Source: Thuidium tamariscinum (taxonomy: Eukaryota; Streptophyta; Bryopsida; Hypnales; Thuidiaceae). Taken from it: a DNA stretch of 64,000 nucleotides. The stretch lies in the NCBI GenBank assembly GCA_947034885.2, contig OX344752.2, forward strand, positions 27,160,386 to 27,224,385, in the 5' to 3' direction. Position numbers and translations under genes: made by a program. The notes under the pieces were generated by a model that saw nothing but the letters and a program-made list of their open reading frames with translations, was not told where the DNA came from and did not search any database. This document shows positions 48,104-61,589 of this stretch, piece by piece (the first letter of the stretch is position 1; each line of letters begins with the position of its first letter).

Positions 48104-49929
48104 CTCGATTCTCCGCTCTCTAGTACTGCGCCTCCTCCTCCTCAGTTCCTCAATTCAAGGCTCGAACTAATGCCTGCGGAAGCACTAGCAGCAACACTCG
48201 TTTATCCAAAACCCTAACTCGAAATCTGAGCTCCGCAATCCAACGCACACCTTGCTGCCTGCTACTCCTGTCTTGACTATTAAAGCCATCTTACGTAATT
48301 GATACCCACTACCCAATTGCCGTCACGCTGAGCTCTGCAATTCTCCGTGCACCTCGCTGCCAACTACTCCTATCTTGAGGCCATCTTACGTAATTGTTGT
48401 CCAATTACCTGTAGATTCAATTCCACTCAAAAAAGATTGTCTTCTCGAAAAATGCGTCCGGCAAGCTCATCGTTCTCCCTCAATCCAAGACTTAAGCAAA
48501 TTTCCGTGTTTTCGCACAACCCTAATTCAACAAACCGTCTCAAATTCACAGTAAGTCTCTCTGCTAGCTACTCCTGTCCCTCCGGTATCGTGATCAGACT
48601 GGAGTCATCCCACGCAATTACAACTTGGTGTAAGCTTCGATGTATCAGGAGCACTTCCGGAATTCAGTGATTAACCTTCGCGAAATGAATCCAAGCAAGC
48701 CAACGGGAATCCATGTATAGATCTACGTTCGTCCATTCTTCGATTGTTTTCTAAGCACAGACCTGTAACTTAGAATGTCTTATCCTTGGACTCCAAATTG
48801 CACCTTCAGTTTGAACGATATCTATTGAGATTTTTAACATTTGCGATGTAGTGATGATTTGTGTTTGATATCATCCTATTGCAAGGATGGGGCTTCAATC
48901 TCAATCCAGAAACAAGAGAATCAATGGGATTAGTGGTATGCAATCATGCCTTGTTATCTGTCAAAAAAGATAGAAGTTGAATAAAGATTCTAAAGCAATT
49001 TAGAATTACTAGCAAACTCAAGACCAAAGGAGGTGTGACATTTCACAGTTTTAAAGATATTTCTATACTAATGGTACAAGGTAACCATATAAAAAACTAT
49101 CCAAATAAGCATTTCACTGGTACAACTCAAAATTTGTTTAAGTTTTTATATGATCTTGTTAAGAGTCATAAGAAGATATTGACTTCTCTTAACATACAAT
49201 TTTTGAATGTCCTATAAAACAATACAAATTTTCAAAGTATTGGAGAATGATGAACCCAAATCAATCTTTTGCTCTCATGAACAAAAGTCATACATTTTAG
49301 TCAAGAATTTGAAGGGTTCACGCAAGGGCTTTTTTCGGCAATTAAATGCCTAAAAGCACCAAAAATGATTGGAGAGCTTCTAGCCTACATGAAAAATTTG
49401 AAGAAAAATTGAATGATAATGCTAAGTTGTTTCAATTTTATAAATAATTTGGGTGAAATTGCCAATTTTAACCCCTAATCACCCAAATTGTGTTTTTTGG
49501 CAACATAGCAATTTCAAATAGCTTACTACAAATGCAGATTTTATTTTTTTCTTTGAAATTTTCACACAACATGTACCTAGGAGTTAAATGAAATTCATCC
49601 AAATATATATAGTTGCAAAGATAATTCTATCCAATATACGGATGAACACTAAAATATTTGACTACACTTCTCCAAAAATACTTAAGCACTTCTCAAAAAC
49701 CAAAAACAACAATACTGGATATGATATTAGAGCCGGTGATATTAGAGAAAGTGATAATAAGGAGGTTTGCAAGGCCAATTGCTCTGGTGCTCTGCTCGGG
49801 CTCCGATGAGCTTGACTACCATCGCGGCGTTTTCTCACATTTGGCACGCAGTTCTGCATTCCGACATGAGGTGGTGGAGTTGTCCTTGCCAGAGTTTTTA
49901 GCTGGAAAAATCTCCCAAGTTTGGAATCC
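48104..49929. other. Spacer upstream of TatD and XRCC1, divergent promoters
   Basis: 48104-48700 is moderately GC-rich with an imperfect direct repeat and open frames lacking domains; it probably holds the TatD promoter. 48700-49700 is AT-rich; 49320-49580 resembles dispersed repeat family A ('ttaacccctaatcacccaaa', 'gttttttggcaacatagcaattt', 'actacaaatgcagattttattttt'). The XRCC1 5' UTR and promoter should lie in 49700-49929. Confidence 0.5.
48228..48408. repeat. Imperfect direct repeat upstream of TatD
   Basis: 'gagctccgcaatcc..gcacaccttgctgcc..ctactcctgtcttga..gccatcttacgtaattg' (from 48228) recurs as 'gagctctgcaattc..gcacctcgctgcc..ctactcctatcttgag gccatcttacgtaattg' (from 48329). The shared TTACGTAA core is palindromic and resembles a bZIP site. 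Confidence 0.65.
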
Positions 49930-52900
49930 ATGGAGGAAGCCGAAGACTTGTCACTCCCCGTGCAATGGATTGTCGAAAGCGCTTCCTCTCAAAGCGAGCT
50001 CCACCCGAGCTCCAACGTGCTGGACAGGGATTTCGACAAGCCCTGGTTGACGCACAAGCCCACGGACGACGCTTGGTTGTGTTTGGAGCCCCGCCCGCCC
50101 TCGGCATTCCACCGCGTGGAGGTTGGGAACGCCGGATCGGCGCTTCTGGAGATGCACGGCTTGCGAGAGGATGCGCAAGGGGATGCTGAAAGTGATTATG
50201 AGCTACTGTTGTCTGCTCAACAGGTGATTATGACCTAAACCAAAATTAGACTCCTTTTTTGCAAATATTATCGACTTACGTAGTGAATGCTTTTCGTCGT
50301 GAATTTTTGAGATTGCGAGGGGCGAAGTTTGCGAGAAATTCATTTGGATTGAGTGGAAGGATAGGTCGGGTTTGAATTGTGCGTTATTACAGATGTGTTC
50401 CTGGATTTCCAAATCCTCGTTACATTCCTCCGAGGTTTTTGAATCATTACGGAGTAGGCAATGACAAACAAGGACACGGCTATCAAATTTTATTTGTATG
50501 GTACTACTTACGTAGCCGCTTTTGATAATTGTGGCGTCGGTTGTCATTGACAGACATAATGCCGACGGGAGTGGCATTTTTTATTTACAACGTAATCTGA
50601 TCTTGTTGAATTTCAATTTTGAGACCTAATTTGCGAAATCCAACTGTAGGATCTTGTTGTGTTTGCTCTAACCAATGGGATCGAATCTTGCTGTGCCCTA
50701 TATCTCAGCCCGTTGATTTTAAGACTTTAAAATCCAGCTGCATCCTTTGACGTTGAGGGTACGTTATGTTTGTGCATTTGAAGCTCAATTTGAATCTCAT
50801 TGAGCTCCAGAATCCGACATCGGCCTTATGATGAGAATCGTGTTTGTGACCTTGCATGTATTTTACCATGACCGTTGCAAAAGACTAGATGAAGTAAGGT
50901 GGAATACGAGCTCTTGAATACAGTTGGTACTCTAAAATGCTAATGATTTCAGGGCATGCTGTATGTCAATGAAGCTCCGTGAATACTGACTTCCAACCCC
51001 CAAACCTGCCAAAACCTTCTGCTGACAGACTGCAAAACCCTTGTGGAAACTACTGTGCGATGAGAGGAAAGGCTAGGCAACTGACGTTAGGGTTGGTTTA
51101 AGTCTTCAGGTCATGTCTGTGAAGGACTTGATGAGCAAGAGCAACCGCAATCAAGCGTTCATCTACGACATTGACGGTAATCACAAACTGGCACCTGTGG
51201 CTGCCCAGCAACGGTAACCGAACTATGTCTATCCTTCTTTCTCTTTTTAATGTGGTTAGGAAGACGCTGAGTCCCAAGATACCAGAGCTCAAATTATTCG
51301 TGTCACTGAAGAGCGTGCTAGAGTAGCGTATCTGGAATCATTGAGAAAATCAATAATCTGTGGCATTGTATTTGTTTTACAAGAATTGAGAATTGGCTGC
51401 TAGGTCGTGCATGTTGTCTCGTTTGGGGTCTTATCAAATTTTATGACAAAAAGACTTAAGGTTAACCTCATTGACCTCTTTTTTTTGTAAATGCTCTAGG
51501 CTCCTCTATACATCGGATAGGAATTCACCGTATAGAACGCTTGGTCTTTAAGGCGGGTCCTTAATACTACTCCTGTCCCCGACTGCACTGTGCAAGATGT
51601 AGAAACTCTGGAAACTAAAGCGTGCCTTGTCTTTTCGATTTTACAGCTGGAGAAAGATACGTGTTAATTGTCGCCAACCGTTTGGTACATCTGAACATCG
51701 CGCTTGCATAGGTCTGGCATATATCAACTTCACGCCGTGTCCCTGCAAATCCAATTCGAACAACTCATCCCAGTTTCTCACTTCAAAGACGAAGCCTGCA
51801 GTGACCAACACGAAGAGAAAACTTCCTTCGTGGCTATCCTCAAACGAACCCGCGGCTGATGACGTTTTGCCAGAGAAGAAGTCTAAAGCACGTTCTCATC
51901 GAGATGTAATCAAGTCTGAGGCTGACGAGGGCAGCAATGGTATTGAATTGATGGATCCAGAACAGGGCGGGAATTTAAAACTTGAATCCCAAGCAGTGAA
52001 AGGCAAAGCCGTTACTGTGACGATGGAGCATTCCGCTCACGAGGGTAGGGTGGTTGGCAGTAGTGAATCTGGAGAAGAGCAGGCAATTCGGAGCTCTTCT
52101 TTGAAAAGACGAAATCCAGATGCAAAGAAGACTGGAACTAAGGAGATAAAGAAAACGAAGGTTGAGAAAGAAAGTTCTACCAGGGTTGACTCGGCAGTAC
52201 CAGCTGCAGATGCGTTGTCAAAAGGTCATACTAGTGAAAATCCAGACAATGAGCTTGAAATAGATCGAATAAAAAAGATACGTGATGGTCTCCCTCTTAG
52301 AGCGGGAGGTAAGTCGGTACAAGGAGAATCCTCTCATCGGAAGATGGACGTATCTAAAGAAGAGAAGGGTAGAACTAGCAGGGACGAAGATCAGGTCCTC
52401 TGCATTGGGAGCAAGGATGAACCAGAGCGAGATTTCTCAAAACTGCTGGTAAGATCCTTTGTCGCATCAACCGTATCCTGTACTTGAAAATTTTACATTG
52501 AGGGTTATGTGTTGTTCCCAATTTCCGATCTAGTTTTTCCCGTGGTTGAATATGACCCCGTCACCACATTCAATTTTTCCCATGCTAGTTTTCTTAAGTT
52601 TTCTCTTTTTGAGTTGCAAAGGTTATTCTGTTCGTGCAGGAGGGTGTAGTCTTTACGATTTCTGGTATACAAAATCCAGAAAGAGGAGAGCTTCGAATTC
52701 AAGGACTTGAAATGGGCGCACAATATCGTCCAGACTGGAGCACAGACTGCACACTCCTTGTGTGTGCATATATGGATACCCCAAAATTTAAGCAGGTTCA
52801 AGCAAATGATGGATCTATCGTTTCTAAGGTATCTAAGTGATTCATATGTCTGCAAGAGTGACTAGAAAGTACTAGCAATATGGGAGTTGCTTTGTTTTGT

Positions 52901-54810
52901 GTACCTATACTCTGTGAGTTGTTATGCAAGAATCGACTTGGACTGTTTGTGCATGTACGTTGTTTGAGGACAATTTCTTATTTCATGTGCTCTCAAGCTT
53001 CTTGCTTTGTGGATCTGATTTTGATTGCAGCTTTAAGAGCATGCAGGATTGGATATTGGAGTGCCACAAGAAGCGTAAGCTCGTGGACTTTGAGAGGTGG
53101 TTTTCACTCTTACCTTCGGAGTTGTTTGCAGTATCGTGCATATTATGTAACGCACACCACCATCGTCTAAAGCTGCTTCATGTTGACTCGAGTTGATCTG
53201 CGTCTGTACAGATTTGTTCTGAACAAGGGCAGACCATGGAGATTGCCAGGTGAGTTTTTTGAGGACCCATTTATGTTTGATGATAATTCATTTTTATGTT
53301 GGCATTACTAAATTGACAATAGTATTTTTAAGAAACCTTCAGTTAATGAGATAAGTACATATATTTTGGTTGTGAGTCACCTGTTTGTGCATGATCATTG
53401 CACGCATATCCTTACCGACCTTGGTGCAATCTGCTTATTAGTCACCCATTGGATGTTTGCTCTTAACTGGAGGCTTGCTGGATATTGAATTATGGAAATT
53501 TTATTTGTAGATCCTGCAGAAAAAGAAGTGAAGCGGAAGAAGGTGAATTGTGGATCTGTAGAAGTGATTCGAAAGTGGGCTCGTGAGGATTTGAGATTGA
53601 TAATCGATTGGCTACTGCAACAAGATGCGAAGGTTGTGCACTGGAATGTTGCTTCAATTTTATATTTTTATATAATTCACTGACAGAGTTACTCCCACTT
53701 AAGGAAAGGATTAGAACAGTCTTGGTATGAAAGAATCTGTATGAGTTTTTCCATGCGGCTGTGTGTACTTTTGTTCAACCAAAGCAATTGTTTCTTTTAG
53801 ACTCTCTTCGCACCATTTCATCTCAATATGATTCTTTATGATGTATTGGTGATACAGCCCGACCCTGAGGAGCTAGAGTTTACTGCAGCTCAAGGTATAA
53901 TGGTTTGCCTTGAGGATGCCGTCAAAAGTCTAACTGATAATCAGGTCAGTACAGTGACCACGTAATTCATTTCTCAAGAAATCTTGGAATTTAATTCATA
54001 AGATTAGAGATTTCGGGAAGGTCGATTTAGACTTTCATTCTTGTTGCTTTTTTTGGTTTTATGAGTGCGATGATGCAGTTGCCTAGTAAAAGTTCGTTTC
54101 TATGCAGTATGCACGAGCTTAAACTGAATATGGTGTCTTACATGTCGAGCAGGGATTGAGCAGTATAACTGAGAACTGGGGTTTCGTCCCCAGAGCAGTC
54201 AAGGAGCTGGCAGCCATTGAAGAGGGTTACACGAGAACTTCCATATCAACTCTTCAAGAAGCTGAAAGGCTCAAGGGCATATATGATGAAGTTCTTAACG
54301 ATTTCCTTTCTTCTTCAAAGAAATCATCAAACATCATCGATAACACAAAAAAGGGGTCAGTGTTGCAATTCTGCAATGTTTTCCTTTTTATTGCAAATAT
54401 ATGCTCGGTTTGTAATCCCTAGCTGCTATGTTTGTTCTGAAGGACTTTTATCACAGATTCTGCACAGAGATGAACCGCCTTGCCAGTAAATTTATGTTGC
54501 GATTCATATCACGCTGGGCTGTTTTCACGATCTACGCTAGATACATTGACCAAAATTCAAGAGATGTAACTTATTTGTCCCTAATTGCGTTTTCCTGGCT
54601 AGAGAAAAGACCAAACTACTGAATTTCTGTTTTGTAATGTGCTGTAGGAACGACGAAGACGAAGTTGATGACGATGCCACCGAAATTATGTCAGACGGCG
54701 ATTCACAAGAAACTGTTGATTACGATAGTGATGAAACTACTGTCCTGGACTCAGATGCCATTGTTGCGTGCACACACAAGCTGATGAAAAGATTCGCCAG
54801 AAATAAGTAA
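49930..54810 (+). CDS. XRCC1: XRCC1, single-strand-break repair scaffold, with N-terminal domain
   Basis: Eleven exons join exactly: 49930-50223, 51110-51176, 51264-51327, 51647-52448, 52640-52828, 53038-53096, 53212-53249, 53511-53632, 53858-53944, 54153-54355 and 54648-54810 (695 residues). Residues 1 to about 168 match the XRCC1 N-terminal domain: FHRVEVGNAGSALLEM, SDYELLLSAQQVMSVKDL, WRKIRVNCRQPF, IGLAYINFTP. A charged linker follows. Residues about 410-492 form the central BRCT domain (GVVFTISGIQNPERGELR, YRPDWSTDCTLLVCAYMDTPK, MQDWILECHKKRKLVDFERW). The tail matches plant XRCC1 (KWAREDLRLIIDWLLQQDAK, WGFVPRAVKELAAIE). XRCC1 gathers repair enzymes at nuclear base-excision and strand-break sites, and its BRCT domain binds poly(ADP-ribose). 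Flowering-plant XRCC1 is about 350 residues and lacks the N-terminal domain. Exon 3 is the least certain. Confidence 0.93.
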
Positions 54811-55476
54811 TACTGGAATTAGATGTAACGCCTGCCAGGCCAAGTGTCCATTTTCACAACGGACTTCTGAGACCGGGCCTTCTGAGGCATGGCGACCTGA
54901 GTGCTCTCATTGCTCTCAACGAATGAATGTGAACCGACTTCTGGTAATTCGATTTTCCTTAAATGCTTGATTTTTGTACCATGTCTGGAAATTCGTTCTG
55001 CTGCATGTTGGGCAGCTCACTAGTCCACCAACGTGGTCCTCTAAGGTACACGAAACGAAACGCTGATCTCATCATCTATACTGATCCCTATTACCAGCAG
55101 TAGCTTATTTACACACAACTGGGGACTTTTTCGCAAGTGGGTGCCAGCAAGGATTCGCTAAATTACTGGGTTGTGGATAGGTCACTTTCGGTACAAGAAC
55201 CAAATGTTTTGAAAGCAATTTTAATCACCAATTATGAAGTTCTTGTGCAGTTTTTCAGTGGGAAGTTGTAAAACACCTCGAGTGACAGCAGACAGCCCCA
55301 TTTGGAAGGCAATCTCCACCAAAATCACTCCTTTTCATAGACTGCTTTGGACTACTTAGCAAGCAGTGTAATCGTGACTTGTAGCCAATGAGTAGTTTGT
55401 CTAAACTCCAACCCCATTAGTGTAGACTAATAACACATGTAAACGAAAGCCTGCTCATACGAATTCGCACTCCAGT
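54811..55476. other. Convergent 3' regions of XRCC1 and the EF-hand gene
   Basis: The two genes converge here. I see no further exon; the sequence should be 3' UTRs and terminators. Confidence 0.55.
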
Positions 55477-58174
55477 TCACTTGCGGATTTGCTTCACGAA
55501 AGTGGCCAGTGAGTCCATATCAGCACTAGCAAAGTTGAAGATCTGAAAATGACTCCCACCGCTGAAACTATTCAAGTTCACCGCCGAATCAGTGCGCCCA
55601 TGTCGTAAGACGTTCCAACCCCCATTGGGAGCCTTCAACTCCTCAGCATCCGCCACAGTGTTCTTCAATTCTTTGAACTTCTTCATGTAAAGGTCTTCAG
55701 AATCTTCAGTCTTCACGTTTCGACTGGGTCCTGGCTCTTGGGAGGAACAGTCGGATTCCTGACCACCACCACCAGCACACACAAACAGCGCCAGTGATTG
55801 GTATCAATTGTACCTAGTTACTATTATTAGTCTATTCAGATTTTCATGTAGTTTTGTTGGCAAGTGAAAGTGTGTTCCAATGCATCAAAGAACACAGCAT
55901 TTAGATACAGTATGCACAAGTTATTAAGGGTCAAAGTTTGCTTTTGAAAGCACCATCTATTTTGGATTTTGGAAATGTACACGGTGTGTAGATGGCACTT
56001 TAAGGTCGACTGTGCCTTTGGATGCACCCACTATACTTAGATATCCATTTTTACAGCAGAAAAAGATTACATCACAAGAAGTTACCCACTGTGATTATTT
56101 AGGCCTACAAGATCAGCTTTAATTTGTTGTTTGTATTGAAGGTCCTATCAACATCAACTATTTCCGAGCATAATTTGATTGCCCGACAGGATTGATAGTC
56201 AAGGAGGTCTGAATTTTTTTTACACAAGTGCACAGGGCCTCACCATCACAATTTCATCCATTTGCGTAAAGGGTATGCTTGTTATGCATTCCAGCTTAGC
56301 TTTTGATTGCATATTTGACATTGGTTGTGGTACTTGATCTGTTGTGTGCTACAATCTTTCTTTACATGACAAGACAGTCTCATAATCATCCTTAATATTC
56401 ATATTTATCCAGAATTTGGAAGCACTGGACTTTCGTTTAAAATTGAGTTCTCTCAAACGAAAGAAAACACGAATGTGTCTAACGCGTTCACCGGCTGTGG
56501 AGATGTGGTGCTTACTTGTCTGGTGTGGGATCCCAAACGAACGAACTGTTGATTTGTGCCACTCTTGAAAAACGCTTGGAGCTCATCCCTCCGGATTGTA
56601 TTCTTTGTAAACATTTCAAAGAAGAAATGATTGAAATCGACACGGTCTAGCATCGTGTCCTCGTTGATCTCGCCATGAGTCTGCAATTGCAATTGCACAC
56701 CAGTCATCAGCACAGAAAACTTGAAACCAGCAACTCAAGTTTACATTGGCAAGAGAACAGAAATGATTGGGGAGCACGGGTTTAAGAAATGATTCTGGAA
56801 TGTTGTTTCCATTCCTCCACTTCGGTTATTGTCTACTAAGTACTTCAAATGACACAAGTCTTAAAGATATTCAATTTCATAAAATGTCGTCTTAATGCAC
56901 ATTCTTGGTTTTAATCATGATAGCTCTGTGCTTACAATGACAAATTCTAAAGACATCCTAATTAATGTTGCTCTAACGGTCATTTCAATTATGTGAAGTA
57001 ATCTACAAGGTCAAATTGAAAACAGACCCAATGCGAAATAGAACGGCAAGCTTGGAATGACTTCAAAGTCTTCCTTAGTAACAAAATGGGTTCTTTTTGG
57101 CCCTATGAAATAAAAGTCTCAGTCTAAGAGAGATTAGACGGTATTATAGTGGAAAATTAAAGGGGCACTGACCTTAATACATTTGTCGACTTCTTTCTTT
57201 GTGGGTGGGTCACGATGTGGAACTAGTCGCAATGTCTTGTTGATGTCGCTGTTACAAAACAAGTTGAAAAAATTAAATTATACGGAGTACTTCTTTAGAA
57301 AGCTTCGTACATTCTACAGAACGACTACTGGATCGCTGCACGCACAGGGCGTAGTACCCCATCTTTAGGAACAACGAATTGGAGAATAGAATCATTCATC
57401 AACTTTGAATTGGAGCAATTCACGGCACCAAAATTGTAACATTGAACTGCCCAAAAGCTAGGATGCACAACGCTAGGACTGCACTGGTATAGAAGTGGAA
57501 CAGATTCAGTTTTCCAGGTTTCCACGAACGACAGAAATAGCAACAAATTATGTGCATCAATGTGCTACTTACAGATTGAATGGATTCGAACGATCAGTAC
57601 AAAGCGAATGAGATCGAGCCTGCTTCGATCATACACTCCTTCAAACCACTATGGAATAGAGAAGGAAGTGAAGAGAGTGCGAGGTCGAGAGAGAGGATAT
57701 AATTATGCATCTGGTGACCTCACTTGTAAAGGAGCAAGATGGCACAGTACAAGTCTTGACTTCGAAGGCCAAGAGCTGCATTTTCTTCCTTGGAAACCTC
57801 GTTGTAATGCAAGGCTTGGTGTGTGATCTTGACCAAACGCTCCCAGACTTGGTCCACGAGATCCATCTTCTCCTTCCCTGGAGGCTTCTCCGAAGTAGTA
57901 CTGACCTTCTTCTCCTCCTCCGGGTGATCTGATCCCTTGTTGGCTGCACACACATGAATCCGCATAAACTCAGCAACTGATCGGCTCTTGTCAATCAAAG
58001 TTTAGGAAATTTCAACGGTCTTCACTCAATTCAAAGCCTCGCGTTTTGCCACACACATTCTAGCTACAATGTATCGACGTCAAACCTCTCAAAAATAGTG
58101 TTGAAAAATTAAATCAGGCTCTAGAGTGAAATCCTGTTTGCAAGCAACAACTACTCACACTCGGTTTTGCCCAT
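55477..58174 (-). CDS. EF-hand-like family protein with a replaced C-terminus
   Basis: Five exons: 58174-58159, 57943-57724, 57248-57173, 56680-56516 and 55758-55477 (252 residues). Exon 1 encodes only MGKTE plus one base. Then come an acidic/basic linker, DLVDQVWERLVKITHQALHY, LLLYNDINKTLRLVPHRDPPTKKEV and the degenerate EF-hand loop INEDTMLDRVDFNHFFFEMF. In the paralogue at 63.7 kb the EF-hand exon runs into a membrane helix. Here it instead continues RRDELQAFFKSGTNQQF, splices at 56516, and ends in an unrelated exon with a Ser/Glu-rich start and HFQIFNFASADMDSLATFVK. The loop lacks several standard calcium ligands, so calcium binding is doubtful. Phases agree, but an extra small exon between the last two cannot be excluded. 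The function of this plant family is unknown to me. Confidence 0.7.
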
Positions 58175-58270
58175 CCTGCTTCGAGAGTAATTGCAAAGCA
58201 AAATTTGAAGAATGAAGCTGCAACAAGAAAAAGAAAGTGAGATGCGACAAGAAGCTGGTCTTGCAGGAGC

Positions 58271-58278
58271 TATATAAG
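58271..58278 (-). promoter_or_regulatory. Probable TATA box of the EF-hand gene
   Basis: Read on the minus strand this is CTTATATA followed by GCTCC, about 100 bp upstream of the ATG at 58174, a normal spacing for a plant TATA box with a short leader. Confidence 0.45.
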
Positions 58279-58668
58279 TTCCTCGGCACCCCTGCGCAAG
58301 TACCCGATGAGGCCATTCCTCTTGGAGACTTCAGGATGAAGTATCTTCAAGCCTGCTGTATTTAGAGCGTCTCCAAATTTCCCCATCAACTTCATACAGT
58401 AGTTCATACTGCCGGCGGTAAGCTAAGAAGTTCTAAAATTGACCAAGCTCTAAAAGCCATGCTAAATGCACTGATCAACAAAAGGTCCATAGAGGCATCC
58501 ATGTAAGAGCTGAAACTGAATTTTGGGAGGTGAAACTTCTAACTTGAATTATTTTTCAATAAATTTCCTTGAAAGACAAGTGGAATTAGCATGTAACCCA
58601 AGTTATTTCATCTTTTTTGGAGCTTTATGAAATTAGTTATGAAATTTTGAAGTTGTAATGGCATGGGG

Positions 58669-58788
58669 CTCTAAAATTGCCCACCTTCTCAAATGTACAG
58701 TACATTGTTTGTACATTCATGTGAAGATAAAAAAAAAGCAACATGTACGAGCAATGTGCATTTGAGAAGGTGGGCAGTTTTCAAGCCT
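58669..58788. repeat. Imperfect hairpin, about 45-bp stem
   Basis: 'attgcccaccttctcaaatg' at about 58675-58694 pairs with 'catttgagaaggtgggcagt' at about 58759-58778. Pairing continues outward (gctctaaaa / tttcaagc) and, with bulges, inward (acattgtttgtacat / acatgtacgagcaatgt), around an A-rich loop. It could be a foldback element or a small-RNA precursor. Confidence 0.65.
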
Positions 58789-61589
58789 AAGCGGTTCTTG
58801 AGTCTCTTCCCTTACTTATTTCAAGTGTGATTTGAAAACTTCTTGTTCCCTTAGTGCTTTATTATAAAATTTCAGTGACAAAATATACACTCCTTCTCTC
58901 CCAGTAAAACCCTCTAAATATGGCACATCTTTTGTCCCACAAAAAAGCTTCGTTTATTGATTTGGAAAATTAGGAAAGTGTTTGCCTTGTTGAACAACCT
59001 TATAGGCCAAGTGAAACAATTTGGGAGCATTCCTCTTTCCTAGCAAGCTTGGCCTTGCCTATATGAAGCACTTGGTATTTATTGCTTACTTCTTCAAACA
59101 ATTTAGTGTTGATGATGCTTTTAGTGATGACTTGGGTGCTATGAAAATTTCTTTATAAAGAAGCTAAGTTTTCTTGTTGCAAATATTTAAGTTGGAGAAC
59201 ATATTTCTAAAATCCCAATGTTGCCAACACCTTTAGAATCATCTAAAATAGTAAAGTTGGTGACATTTACAAACTATGCTAAATTATCATACTTTCCACA
59301 TGGTTTTTTAGAGCCTAAAAGACAATGCCTTAGGTAGAGATTTTGCATAGATTTGAGGGATGGAGTGTTGGTTTTTGAATGCATGTATTGCTCTAGCTAT
59401 GATTAAAAATACAATCAATCCCTCATGGGGATGATCTTTGGAGGTTTTCAGTAAGATAGAGGTAATGCTATATTTGAAATTTGAGCAATTTTGTTGAAAA
59501 TCATTTTTTTTTAATTCATGTACTCTTCTAGGATTTTTATATAATTAACCTTGAAAAGATTGGTATGTGACTACTTTTTCAAACTTCAACGCTCATTTCT
59601 AGTATGCTTCTGTATTGCAAACACATATGACTGAATGAAATGGTTTGTATTTATGTTTTAGAGGTGTATTGATGACATGTCATTTGTAAGTCATTACAAA
59701 TTTCAAGATTGTTTATAAAAATTTGAACCTTATTGTGAATTTTAATTTAAAAATTAAATAAAAAATTATATATGCTAAAAAAGTTTGAACTTTTCTGCAG
59801 TGGTACATATTGTAGTGTAGAACTTCTTGGTGCAAAACAATTTATTGTATCATTCAAAAAATTTTAAAAATTGCACTCCATAAGCCTACTAATTTGGAAG
59901 CTCAAATTGTTCTAGAATATTCAATATTAGTGATTTTTTCAAATTGAAAGGATGATTTTTCAAATTGAAAAAAAAACTAGACTAATCTTAGTAAGTTTTG
60001 TTTCATTAGTTGGATTCAAATTCAAATAAGATTTTTTGGAGCAAAAATTTTCATAAAGAGGAAGGAGCTAAAGTTGCCAAAATTCACTATTCCATAATCC
60101 ATGGGTTTGACATTTTTGTAAGTAGGAAAGTAAAAAATATCACTAAGAAGGAATTTTCAATACCATACTAAGAAAACAAATTCAAGAAAAAATATTGAGA
60201 TTGAAAGGAAGAGGAAAAAAAAAAGACTTTATTTTAGGTAAGCATAATTTGAAAGTCTATCCATCTCATTCCCTACATAAAGTTCCAAGGAACAAAATGC
60301 ATTATTCCAAACTACATACCCTCTATTAAGAAGGAGATTCTATTCTAATTACCTAAATGGACAAAAATAAGGAGTGTATGGATATTAATGATTTTTTTTG
60401 TCATAAATAGTGATAGTATTGTGTTACTTTATAATTTTGTTAAGTTTGATGTATTAAGAGTTCTAATGGGTGACCAAATGGCATTATATATTATTTAATA
60501 GTAAGTGTATATGTTGATAATTGTCTATTTTATAAGTATATAGTATATATGTAGCATATTTAATGGTTATGTTGTTTGTTTAATGGAGTAAACAATAGAA
60601 GATATTGGTGTAGAATATTTTGGATACAAAAGATATCAAAGCTTAATTTTGCATCACATGAGCATTGTTGTGGGGCTTGGTATGAAAATGTTAATAGCCA
60701 TGTATGATGAAATTGTTTTTTTTTAGTGGTTTGTCTTGGAAGATTCATGCATTGATTAATATAGAACATTTAGATTTATTATGTGATAATAATTATTTTC
60801 TAATTATTTTCTTGAATTGCCTTATTGCATTGTTGTATTCAAAGTGCTTCTATATAAAATTTAGCACGCAAGAGTATGTACAGCCATGTGTCTACTTGAT
60901 TGAACTTACATATGTGACATGTTGCAAACTACTATAAATTTGACAAGGCTCTAATTGCATATGGGCAAAAGATTATCTTGCCTTCCCCTATAATTTTCAA
61001 TGATTTCTTTGAAATCATTGCAACAAAGTTGGGAATTAAATGAGCCATTTTAGCATCCAAAAGGACAAGAATAATCCCTTCTTTGTAGTCCCAAAGGAAA
61101 GCTATATGCTTTTACTTCAACCACCTCTAATGCATATTACTTATTCTATAAATAACTTGACCAAAATTCTTGCAAAATATGTTTGGATTCATTGTTTTGT
61201 TTTTCTAACTTCTAAATTTGATAAGTCTAAGTGCATACAATAATCAAAGGCTCTACAATGGGTTATCTTCACTTAATACTCACTACCAAAGGAATAATTT
61301 GTTGTACTATATTATACAAAAGTCAATCTTGTTTTCTTTTCTAGTTCACTAGGGGAGAAATATGTACTATAATTTGTAATTGACACTTACTACAATGAAG
61401 GTAAATATAATGAAGTTTTAGTAAAAGAATGCAATGTGTCCTTCAAAAACTAAAGAGAAGGCAAAGAAAGTAGAGAATTTTGGTCCAAAGTAGAAAGATG
61501 ATTCATTTTGAAAGTTCATATGAAGAAAATCCATATTCAATGATTGGCAATCAGTAAGATTATTTATAAGTCAAGTACAACCTATAATA

